From the NCBI RefSeq assembly GCF_036324505.1, contig NC_086360.1, forward strand, positions 8,910,293-8,974,292: 64,000 nt of DNA. Reading direction: 5' to 3'. Both the position numbers and the translations under genes were made by a program. The notes beneath the pieces were generated by a model. That model did not search any database and had not been told where the DNA came from. It saw only the letters and a program-made list of their open reading frames with translations. Every line of letters starts with the position of its first letter. The first letter of the stretch is position 1. Below, piece after piece: positions 12,601 through 24,600 of the stretch. This DNA is from Eleginops maclovinus (taxonomy: Eukaryota > Chordata > Actinopteri > Perciformes > Eleginopidae).

Positions 12601-15600
12601 TTTGAGTACATCGACTGTGCAGAAGGTTATAGCGGTGGAAATATGGTATGAAGGCACTAATGCATGGTTAAGATTGGGTTGTGTATGCGGTAGAACAAAG
12701 CAGGCTCTACTGATCTTGCATTGATGAGGCAGTATGGGAACGTTACGATGGTGAAATTCCACAACAGCAGTAACCAGCCAGGTCCTTCTTCAGGAATTGC
12801 TGTAGCTGACGTACAATACCCCAGGGCAGATGTTTGGTGGTACAGTGGTTCTAAAATTTTGTGTCCAGGCATTCCACATGACTGGCCTGGAACATTTGCA
12901 CTGGTGTAGTTGGTGAGAGGGAGTTTAAAGCTAGAAACCAGATAACTGCAGGATTCGAATCAATATTTCTTTGGCCTACAATCAACAAGAATGTAGATTG
13001 GATCAACTATATTACTACAACCAGCAGAGATTCATAAATTACACCCATGATGCAGTAAGGGGACTGCACGTACAGTTGGATGGAACCAGTCTGATGGCCT
13101 GGCAAATAGGGTGGCCTTAGATATGTTTTTGTCTAATAAAGGGGGTGTTTGCAGACTAATTGGAATCTTGTGCTGTGTTTTCATCCCAAATAACCCTTCC
13201 CCAGATGGATCAGTAACCAGAGCGTTAGAAGGACTTACCGCCCTGATCATCGAGCTAGCAGACTATAGTGGAGTAGAGGACCCCTTGTAGGAACGTTAGA
13301 AAGAATGTTCAGTAAATATTAGACTCCGATATGAATCAATGTTATTCAATGCAGGAATGGATACAATCTTGGTACTATGTGGATGTTGTTACATACTATG
13401 TATTCGCACTTTAGCGGACCAATTGATCACCACGGTCCTCTCTAGTGAGCAAAAATAAAGGTCAATTTCTCTTGAGAAAACAGTTACATTTGTTAATTGA
13501 AAAACAGGATGATCCTATCCCTTATTCAGACCATGAGCAAGATGAGTTCGTCTGAAGGAAGTGTCTTATAAGTTCTTATTACTGTATACATGAAATGCTC
13601 TATAAACTACTCCTAGGATGTGATTAATCACTTATTACAACTTGGTATTATATAGTAGAGTTGATTGTTGTTATGATTTACACACAGTTCATTTATTTTT
13701 TATATATATAGGATCATATTGAATAAGTGCATTTACACTGGACTAGAATCGAAAATGATCTGTTTACCTCATCACAAGATATGAAAGGAGGGAATTGAAG
13801 AGTTTACGCATTTAGGAAATTGCTGCTATTGTTCTAGGTGCCATTCCAGGATTTCAGCCACAAGTATTCAATAATAAAAGATTGTATGATCATGTATAAC
13901 TTTTAACTATACAATTCTGTATTATGCAATATTCAAATGGAGAACATATTGATTATATTATAGTTTACACACCGTTTGAAAGGGTGTGTAAGGAGGGATT
14001 GTTAGAAATAATCAATATATTAGAGCGGAACTTTAAAAGATAAATCACTGTTTCTGGACGATCATATTTGTCCATTTCCGGTAGTATTACAGGATGTTGT
14101 TTTTAGCCTCAGATAGCATAAAGCTAATATTGTTTTGTATATATGAGTAGAGGGAGAAGGACCAGTGGAGTTGCATACTAAACACACCGCCTCTACCTCT
14201 CACTCATTGATGCTGCAATGATACAGTTGCCTGTTTAATAACTGATAAACCTCCTAAGAATTGCATAATAGAATATCGTAGGTGACAGCTCCAGGACTTC
14301 GCTAACAAGATGGCGACGGTGACGTCATAAGAGGACCCGCCCCCGACGACGTCAGCCTATAGAGGAGGATCCAGCCCCCCGCTACCAACCAATGAGAGCA
14401 CGACAGCGGGGCGCGTCTGATTTTGAAGTTGCAGAGCTGCCAACATTGTGTTTTAGAAAATAGTAGCAAGCCGAGCGGAGCGAGGCAAAAATTTTTTCAA
14501 AGCCGGGGGTCCGAGGTCCGCCGAAGCCCCCTGAATGCCCCCTTATTTCATTTTTACTTTACTTATTTCTATTTATCTTTTGTATTCAACTGTTATTATT
14601 TTACTGTAAATTGTATGTATATATAGTTCCCTATTCCTTTTCCTATCACCCTGCTGCTATAACATGTGCAATTCCCTTACAGGATTAATAAAAGTTATCT
14701 TATCTTATCAGAAGCCAGAGACTTTACATGCTCTGAGATGCAATCTAGGTCATATTAGGACATGTTTTTCGTGTATAATTTCTCCTTTTCCCTGTACTGT
14801 TGCACAGAATTAAACACCAACATACACAAAAAAATATTTTTATTAACCGAACAGAATTCATCATGAAACAATACTGAACAATAACACATGAAAAAACCTT
14901 TACACAGCCTTTTTTTAGAACAGAGTTCAACTCAAGGGAACCTTTGGCTGTGACATGACCATCTCATCAACCACTCACTTTAGATGGTCATAGGTTGCTG
15001 ACTTGGCCTTGGCAAGAGTTGTCTTGGAGTACGCCTGCTTGTAGCAGACAGACCCCTTTGCCACCATGAATTGTTTGTGGGTAATGAGGTTACTCAGGGT
15101 CTCCATTCCCATACTAGGTCTGAACTCCGTTCTGTTTTTTGTGACAAGACTGAAGATGCGTTCGCAGTCTGCATTGGAATGGAAGATGCAGAGGATAGCC
15201 AGCATTACCTTGCAGAGTAAAGGGTACTTGAGATGGCCATTTCCATCCTTCAGCTGACTCATCAGGTGCCACTGTGTGTCTGGTCTGTCACAGCTGGTGA
15301 TGCTTTCTGGCAGAGCATCGGTTTGGTAGGTCATGAATTGACCCTCAAGCTTGTCCATCTCCTCAGCACTCATCTTCAAGCAGGGGAATCTGCCTGTGAA
15401 GTACCTCACAGAATTGAAGTCTGCGCTGTCCCGTGCAGACATGTCAGCCACAGAAGCATTCCTTATCACTGGGTCATCATAGGGAAACTTCTTCACCATG
15501 TACTCAACAGCCTTCATGTAGAATGCCCGCACAGCGCTGAAGACCTGGGCAAGCTGCAGCTCCTCAAGCTCAGGGTGATCTCTTATGAAGTCTCTGGTGT

Positions 15601-18600
15601 TTTGCCCAATGAACAAGGTCTCATTGCTCTTCTGGTTGCTTGGTTCCCTGAATGGTACCTGGTGAACCTTAGCAGCTGCATTGATCACCTGAGGCTTCAC
15701 AAATCGGTTCAAGAGATTCTTCAGCTGTGTGGTCAAAGTCCTGTGTAGTATTTGTATGCAGGGTTTGTCTAGCTGCAGCAGAGTGTTGGCCTCATCAAAT
15801 ATCGGCAGGACCGCACTTAGAAAGTAGCAGTAAAGATGGAATGTTGGGTCCTGCAGATGTTGACATGCCCTCTGCACTCTCTGTTGTGCCCCTGTCTTGG
15901 GCTGAGTGGTTCCAGTGCTAGATGTATTGGGCTGAGTGGGTGCAGTGCTAGATGTCTTGGGCTGAGTGGGTGCAGTGCTAGATGTTTTGGGCTGAGTGGG
16001 TGTAGTGGTAGATGTCTTGGGCTGAGTGTGTGCAGTGCTAGATGTCTTGGGCTGAGTGGGTGCAGTGCTAGATGTCTTGGGCCGAGTGGGTGCAGCGCTA
16101 GATGTGTTGGGCTTTGCCGTTGCAGTCTTGGGCTGTGTGGTTGCAGCTGCTGGTGTTTTCTTTCCCTGACAGAATTTGGCTAGGTTTTGTTGGCGAAAGA
16201 GATAGCCTGCCAAATCAAACTGAGAATTGTCCTTGCTGCCGCTACTGTGGGTTGATGTGTCCTTGCTAACACTGTGGGTGGACTTGTCCTTGCTGCTGCT
16301 CTGCGTGGTCTTGTCCTTGCTGCTGCTCTGCGTGGTCTTGTCCTTGCTGCTGCTCTGCGTGGTCTTGTCCTTGCTGCTGTGCCCAGACTGTTCTGACTCA
16401 AAGTATTGCAGCAATGCAGGCCACTGCTGCAACAACCTGGCGATGCATTTATCTAAAGAGAGCCACCTCGTACTTACATGTTTAACAATCTTTCTCATTT
16501 CCACTCCACACAGATCCTGAAATTTTCTTCAGTCCCTGTTTCCTCTTGCTGGATTTGTCTAGGTAGAAGTATATGTCCACCAGCAGCTCTTCAATGGACA
16601 CTGGAAGCTGAGCAGCAGCTTTTTCTGCAGCTAGATGAATTAGATGGCACGGGCATCCCAGCACATATACTGCACTGTTTTTTTTGTTGATGTAGCCTGC
16701 CGTGCCAGCTTTGAGTCCCTGCATCACCATGGCATTATCTGCCCCAAAACTCATGCAGTTGTCCCAGGATATGCTACGTTTCTCAAGTTCATTGTCAATG
16801 AGTTTGAATATGTTCTGCCCAGTAGATGCCTCATGACACTCTGGCAAAGATAGGAGTACTGTCAGAACACGCCCAAGTCCTCGATCAAAGTACTTCACAA
16901 CAAGAGGATACAGCTTACAGTCTCCATAGTCAGTGCTCCCATCCGTGGCTAGGGAGTATGGAGCTGTCCTCATTGCCTCCGTGATCACAGACGCATCCTC
17001 CTTGGCAAGAGCTCCAACAATGGCGCTGCTCTTTGTGCGACCAGACCCATACTTTCCTGCAATTGCAATCACAAAAATATTGCATTGTATTATCATGATT
17101 ATACTCTAGATTACACAGAATTGCAGAATTACAATCATGATATTAATCCTCTGTAGAGTAAGTTGGCCTAGGCTATTTTTTTTTCACCTTTACATAAAAT
17201 GAAAAATGTTTATTAGAATGATACAGTATCAGTAGGCTATAAATTAGCAATGATTAATTTGCAAGATTTAAATCAGATTATCAACCAGGGCAGTACTGTA
17301 ACTGTTTTATATAGTCTGTACAGATTGTAGAGTGTATTGTGACAGTATACAGATATAAATCTATGCCTATGAATGCTTGAGATGATTGAGGCTATTTGTC
17401 ATTTGAGCCTTACCAGCGATTTTCGAGTCCGGAAACATCTTTTTCACCAGTGGCCCGATGTGGTCGGCCACCGCGATCGGGATGTTGTGTTCCACCAGAA
17501 AGTCCACAGCGAGCACTTCGGCATTTATGACACTGGTGTCACTGTCAACCGTAAAGAAGCCCGCGATGGGCCTTGTAGCTTCCACTGCCGCCTTGTATGA
17601 CGTGTGTTTAGCAGTCCTGATGTGCTTTTCAACGTCGTGTCGGCCCCCATGCCTCACGCTAAAATCTGTCTTACACAACATACAGTAAGCGTGGAAGTCG
17701 TCCAGCTTCGACCGGGTGATGGTCGGCCATTCTGCGTTATATTCTAGCTTGAAGCGCTGTTCAGAAATTCGCCGCTTTTTCAGCGGAGGACAAGTACGTT
17801 CACCATCCATTTTTGATAGACTTCAACTGACAGCTTGCTCCGCGATTTCGCGGGCATAGTGTATTCACGAATTATCATTGGTCCATTAGAAATTAAGATA
17901 ATAAAAACACAACACATATGTTAAATTATATAATGAAAAAAACCCAGATATTAATATGTTGTAGTGACTGTAATACACATAATTCACCTCCTTCTAAAGT
18001 GTGGTTCTACACACTGTTGTTTCATGCCTGTAAGTATGACCGTTGGTTTATGCTTGAAAGTACAACTGTAAAAAGGGATCGTGGTCCCTTTAATTAATCT
18101 GTGTTTACGATGACGTGGAGCCCCATGCTTGTTGGTCAGGACAGCGCCATCTTGTTTTGTTAACTTTGACTGTGATTAAACGAGACACGCATTCGTGTGC
18201 TGAACTGTAATGAACGTCTCCTGCGTTTCATTACGATCTCCACAATGTTCTACTTATCTGTGCTATAAATGTAATTTTTGTATGATTCCAATGATCTTAA
18301 ATAATTTTATAACCAAAATAGCTGAATTTGCTCGTGACCTGAGCAGAGGAGACAAGCGGGGTAAGGCAAAGAGCGGCGCCTCACGTCAGATTGAGCAATC
18401 CCTCACAAAGCGGAGCTAGTGAGAAATTAGCACCTCCTGTATAATGCCTCCCTGCTCTGTAACAAAGATGCTTGATGGATTTTACCCCGATATATATATG
18501 TAACAGTATGTAACCATAATGATTTACCCTGATGAATCTGCCACAAAATACAACAATGCAAATGCAGACGAATGGAAAGCCACCAGTACGTTTAATTATT

Positions 18601-21600
18601 AGCCAAGATTACATTGATATCCGAGTGTTTCCGAGGGGATTGTTTAATGTCTGTCATCCATTTAACATCATACAACGTCGTTGTGATCACTTTGAACCCA
18701 ACGATCTTTTTTTTTAATGTATTGGTGAGCTGAGTTTGAGAAATTAAACTGTGCAGCTAAAGTTGTGTTTTTTGGTTGCTATAGTTATCTAGTTGCTATG
18801 CTAGCTAGCTCAAGAGACTTAAATAACCTAAACAATTTAAATGGAAGCGTTCAATTCGCATGTAATGATAGCTAGTTATCGAGCTGATGTTATAGTTTCC
18901 CCGATTTAACTCATTGTATTTCAATGGGTAAAGGTAAAAATCCTCAGGGTGCCTGTGCATCTTCGCATGAAATAATATATTAGCCTACCAGTTATTAACA
19001 CGAGTTCTCTAGCTACCAACTGCCAACTCGTTGTACCTATCATAGGTGTGTGTGAAGAATGCTGAGATAAAATATGAAAAACAACCAGTAGTCAATGTGC
19101 AAGCTGCCAATTGAATTATGTTTTAATAAACTCTATTGACTTCACATATTTTTCACCGCACGGCACTGGTCTACATGAATATAATTCTTCATCAACAGCA
19201 TAGGCGCCGATTTATGTTTCTGCCGGTGGGTGCTCTAAAAAGTTCAAAGCCCGACCCTCGACAATCTCCGTGTGTGCGGTTAAATCTCCGTGGGTGCTCG
19301 GCAATCTCCGTGGGTGCTCGGGCCCCGAAGCACCCACGGTATCGGCGCCTATGATCAACAGCGGGAGCCAAAACAGCATAGCATCCTGGTAACAGTAGTG
19401 AGGGTATTACAAAAAAGAAGTACAGCCGATCCTATTGGCTCTTTGTCAACGCAAGGGACGAATCATAAAACGGCTTATATGTGAGCTTTAGGGCTGGTTG
19501 GATGTCAACACAGGCACGAGGCTGCCAGCTACACGATTCATTTTTCGATTTGTTGGGTAATGCGTAGGATATTCAAGTCAAGCGTAGCGGCGTAATTAGG
19601 GCCTGGAAATCGTATCTGCTACGCCAAAATCGTGTATGTTGGCAGCTCTGAAGTTGTTTATTGTATGGTCGGAAAGGGGTGGTTCTATAAAACATGTAAG
19701 GATTGTGAAATCGAGCTCTCTTTTTTGTTCCGGACCGCCAGACAGTAACTACTGATGAGCTCCGCTCAGTCAGTGGCCTGTGGACGCGTGTCCCGGGCTA
19801 TTGAGCCACAGCTGTGAAGCTTTTGTAAAACCTACCGCTGCATCCTTTTATTAAACACTCCTTTTATAATTTTTAAGGGAGTTTTGCTTTCTTTATTTTA
19901 AACCGTCTCCTGGGCTTCAAATAAACGAACATTTCTTACAGACCCATAAAAAAATAATGGCAATCCATTCAACAATTGTTATCCATTCAGATATTTCAGC
20001 CTGAACTTCAGTGGTGTCATACATTTTCACTTTTTGATGTGCAAATTCAAGTACATGTCAGTGTAAATGTACTTAAAATAGTTTGGAATAAGTAAATATT
20101 GGTCATGAATGATATAAAGTAGTTAGCCCACCTGCATGATGACAGTGACAGGCTTCGAGAATAGCGACTGGAGTATCTGGAACTTCCTGATGATCTGCTC
20201 CTACTCCTGCTGCTGGATAACCGGGCTTTCAGTCGCCTTCGAGAGGACTTCCTCGTCCTTCGAGAACAGTGGGAAGTCTTTGGAGATCTCACCCGGCACC
20301 CCAAGGTTATCTGCTCTCTGCGAAGTAAACACGTTTCACTGCTTTAAATGATAAAAAACCAAACTGTATCTTTTTCTGACTCCAAAGATGAATATTTCAA
20401 AAGAAGGAAACATAGCATGTAAGCAGCTTGCAATTTCCCTGGGAAGCATTCATTCAGATGCATTATTTATTATTTATTAACTTTACCTCTTGCCGTTTCC
20501 ACTGAAAAGCGTAGCGGACAAGCTGTCCTCTCTGTAAGGTTTGCACAGGGAAGCGTAGCTTGTCACAGAGTTTCCTGAATCAGAGGTATTGTCTCTGTCA
20601 GTGAACTTCAGCTTCACTGGCGAGGCCAGGCGTTTACAGTGGTTCCTCTTGTTGTCTGTGACACTCGCCTGAAAAACACCAGTTTTGCTTGACGGAGGCG
20701 AAGACGTATCATTCCCAGAATCGTAATCATGTGGAGCTTTGGTCTGGCCAGATAAATGCTGGGACTTTTTTCCGTGTAAAAGCTCTTTTCCAGGTTTTGG
20801 CGACAAAATCTGCAAACAGACAAATAAGCTGCAGCTTAAAACCAAACGAGTTGATAAATGGAACCTGCTATCTGCTTTGATGCACTGTGAATACTCAACT
20901 ACAAAGGCACATATTCCCCTTGAAAACAAAGAGAAGGGATTTTTTTTTCCCCTCAGGACAGAAAACTTTGAAAGATAAAGACATCATGCAAATTTGAAAC
21001 ATGCGAATAACCCCAAAAGAAAGTCTGAAATCTACTATAATCAAAGAAATCAACAAGAAACTAATTCAGATAGAGTAAGTCTAAATCTAAAACAATTATA
21101 TGAAAGGAACAACAAAAGAGCAGAGAAGAGAGAAAAAACTATGCGTGGAAAGATCTATCGGTTCTAACCTGAGTGAAGAGAAAAAGAGTAAACAATAGCC
21201 CCCTTGAAAAGCCTCATTTAAGAACATTGAACAAACATCACAAAATGGGTATTATGTAGAAATGAAAAGGATTTGCAGACAAAGAGAGATCCCATCAGTC
21301 TAACTAAGAAAGCCCTCAGAATGGGACAGATGACTGTGCTCTTTCTCCTGTAAGAAGTAAATCATTTGCCTGCAGCGACCTACAAGTAAATCCCTAAATC
21401 TGCGGATAGCATCGACTTACCAATCAAGATTTCCTCCTTAAGTAGGTAAGGTGTAAGAAAAAGGGAAGAGCGGGCAACATAAGTGCATCATTAGAGACGT
21501 CAATTGCAAGACAAAGACAATAACCCTCTCTTCAAACCCTGAGCCAGTTAGACTTATATTGGAATGTTCCTTTTTCTGTCCTTAATGGTGCATTGTCATG

Positions 21601-24600
21601 GAGTTTTTCGAGAGCGCACTCTTTAAAGTACAACCGCACAATGCAGTTATTAATGCTTTAACTGCAGACGTCCATACACGGAAAATAGATAGTGACTCTC
21701 CGAGGATCATAGCAGACTAATAAAATGATGATCTCTGTTTATTTATTGATAAGGAGTCACTCTTTCTTAATCTAGTCGGTCCTCCCAAAGGTTTTCCATT
21801 ATCTAGTCTAAAGTCGATACAACAGAGCAACCCCTGTGGGAAATTTAAACAAAATCTTGGTTCTTCTGCAATCCTGTCTACCACTCGCATCGCTCTCGCT
21901 CACAGAAAGGCATTTTTTAAACAGAGACACCCTTAACCGTCAGCTGAAGATATTTGGAATAAGTTGCCTTCAAATAAACATTTCAAATGGTTCTTGTGAG
22001 CTTTCAGTATTGTTTTTTTCTTAACAATATTCATTAGTTACATATTGGGAGGGTTTTCTGAGGGTTTTTCTGTCCGATCATACCTACCTGTCCCTTTTTG
22101 GATTGCTTTTTTGGGGAAAGAAATGTTAAACAAAGATCATTCTGCATTGCTTTTGAAGTTTTCATTAACCAAACCAAACCCCCAAATAAATGCAAAGAAC
22201 ACAGAGTTATTGCAATACAGTAAGGAGGTCCCTCAGCAACCAACTGTGAAGTCCTCCTAAAAGACTTTGGGATATTGAATGCCAGGCATGATTCAATATA
22301 TGGATTAATTTATTGAATTTCAATTAAAACCCTGTGGTGTGTAATTAAAAACATTATGTGCAATTAGCATAATTTAATGATTGCTGGAGAGAAATTAAAT
22401 ATATTTCACGCCCCATAAGCACGGGACAATGAGTTTAAAGACAGAACATCACTTAAAAATAAAATAAAAAAATAAAATCAACCTGCAATAATAAGCACAT
22501 TTAGATGATGCCGTCGTCTAAACGCTGTGATTCACAGTTGAGTCGCGGATGTATATTTGAAACATATTATTATGTATATGTACAGTAAATCCTGGGTCCA
22601 GAAAAAAGCTATGGAAGTAATTAGACGTCAAACACAAAGTACTGTCAATCAATAATTCCCAAAATCAAGTGATCATACTGTGTCTTAGCATAGTCTCCCT
22701 TACAATTATTCTGACATTAATTAGCTAGGTAAATTGAATCCAAAGCCAGTGCTGTGTGTGTGGAGAAAGTACTAAGCGCAGTATGGTGAACTTTTGATGA
22801 CCCGAGACAATAAACATGTGCGTCCTTCCTCCTTCTTGCGTCAAAACAGTTTCAAAAAAGTGAATGTGTGCTCCTTATACACAACAAGTGTTACTACTTC
22901 CTGTGCAGCTACGCAGTTTTAGCTCAATACCAAGCAGTACCCCGCAGATCTAACCACAGACACATCCTTATCTTAAGTACTGGCTTTGTTATCATGTATG
23001 TGTCAACTCCAAATCTATATTACCATCAATATATTTTCAAGGTCAACACTTAAAGGCTGTCACAAAGTATTATCCTCACCTTGACCAAAGATTCTTAATA
23101 TAATTATTTAAAAATATTGGCGCTGAATATTCTTTGACATCATCACTGAACACATTTTTCACAAAAAGCTCAGAAAATGTAATCTTGTTTCCTTGGCGTT
23201 GGTTTTCATTTGAATCCAGAGGTTTATTAATAGAAGGGAAAATAAGGATTCTAAACACTGTATTCACTTTTCCCAGCAGTATCATTATAGTTATGGGGGT
23301 ATATTGGGTTTTAGAAAGCATTTGTTTAACAAAGGACAACAACAACTGAGAAAATAACTGCACAAATAAAGACAGGCCATGAATATTTCTGGGAATCGTA
23401 AATATGGACCCTTTAAAATGAGGATTTTCTGGACCAAACTGCCCCTCTGTAGGCATTATATTTTGACTGACAATAAGCGGTTTGCCATGGCCACAACTGA
23501 GATAACGAATTGACCCAGCAGCGTTAGAGGTCTGAATAGTACTTACGGTGGCGGTGGAGAGGATGGAGCGATATTTTGGAGCCGTTTTACACACTGATTT
23601 GGTGGCGGGTCTCCACTTCAGCTCTGTATGGTCAAGCATGCCGTTGTGTTCCTCTACTACAGTTGCCAGGTCTCCTAATGTCTGATGAACCACAGATCTC
23701 TGCAGGTGGTGTCTGTGGGAAAATGCCAAGTTTAAGTTTCACAGCATCGTGACATTAATGCTCCAAATTCTGTACTCAAGAGAAGGTGATCAAAAGTAGC
23801 ACTTTGGTGTCAAATCTTCTTGGCTGTTGTTTTGTATAGGCAAGTTTTGTAATTTCTTACTATAAAGAAATGCTTGTTGAGCCTTTTTCCACCTAGGAAA
23901 TTAGCTGGAAAGGGCTTAATTTGAAATCTCAATAATCATTTAATTTCCATCATTCTTCTCAAAACCCAATAAAATCATACTGATAACTGTGAAATAAAAA
24001 AAACAACAGATTTAATACAGGGTAATCGTTCTTTTGACAATCAGACCTAAATTGAAGGTCAAACTGAAGTGAATCTTACAGATTATCTTACTGTATAAGG
24101 ATGGCCTGCTGACGATAAATTAAATGTTCTGCAAATGAGTGTTGATCAATGATTATTTAAAAAGTAATTATCATCAGTGTGAAGTTATTCCTCTAGCTCT
24201 AAAGATCCTTACGTGTCCACCCTTTTCAGTAAAATCAATAAAAACTGTTCAAAACAACATCCTTCATCTTTCAAGATTTTTGCAATATATCATTATAATG
24301 GAGTGTATCGATCTGTGGAGTGAATATGGGGCCACTTCCTGTGAAGCTGTGATAAGGGCCGGTCGTGCCTGAGATCAGGAAGTCACCTCTGCCTTATCAG
24401 TCATCGCTCTGGTGTGACCAGGAACTCTGCAGACACCCGGAGCTGATAAGATAAACTGAGGGAGTAAAGGGGGTGAGGAGGGGGAGGAACAGCTTCCTAC
24501 CTGTCCTCTGCGGATGATTGGTAAGAAGAACTGTCCGACTCTGACCTCCGATAGCGTCGCTTTCGCCGTGAGTGAGTCCGTGAACTGAGGGAGGTGATGA

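Larger units (their letters stand above)
14975..17810 (-). pseudogene. hAT transposase, two exons, single-base frameshift
   Basis: Exon 1 is 17414-17810 (start ATG at 17810) and exon 2 is 14975-17056, joined by a GT-AG intron with matching phase. Exon 1 has a BED-like finger (C43, C46, H63, H69). Exon 2 has the hAT catalytic signatures: ATDGSTDYGD (Asp at about 171), FGADNA (Asp at about 239), CPCH (about 267-270), TRWLSL, and the C-terminal dimerisation block with ADCERIFS, whose Glu is about 62 residues from the end. Two coding minisatellites lie in the middle. One extra A in a run of four (16523-16526) separates two frames; allowing for it the product is 825 residues. It cuts and pastes the element in the nucleus. 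Possibly KIAA1586-like; not verified. Confidence 0.87.
14432..19650 (-). mobile_element. Full-length hAT DNA transposon inserted in the ERV 3' LTR
   Basis: 5219 bp with perfect 15-bp terminal inverted repeats CAGAGCTGCCAACAT; CAGAG is a typical hAT end. It carries a two-exon transposase on the minus strand, intact except for one frameshift, and a nested MITE at 19199-19353. The flanks share AAGTTG (6 bp); an 8-bp TGAAGTTG duplication typical of hAT fits if the last TG of the right end doubles as target sequence. It is in the sense orientation relative to srrm4. Confidence 0.92.
5663..19940 (+). mobile_element. Endogenous retrovirus, LTR-flanked, disrupted by a hAT transposon
   Basis: Two long terminal repeats enclose about 7.6 kb. 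The 5' LTR is 5663-6379; the 3' LTR is 14000-14431 continued at 19651-19940 after the inserted hAT. Both run TG...CA. GACC is found at 5659-5662 and again at 19941-19944, a 4-bp target duplication. A primer-binding site follows the 5' LTR after 2 nt, and a purine-rich tract (AAGGAGGGA) precedes the 3' LTR. A degraded env lies at about 12371-13447; gag and pol are not recognisable. The element is antisense to srrm4, the orientation usually tolerated in introns. Fish origin and a gammaretrovirus-like Env are inferred from the CX6CC motif and nearby residues. Confidence 0.92.

Noticed and set aside
12371..13447. A domesticated, functional env gene
   Set aside because: The reading changes frame at least twice and has internal stops, so it is treated as a decayed remnant.
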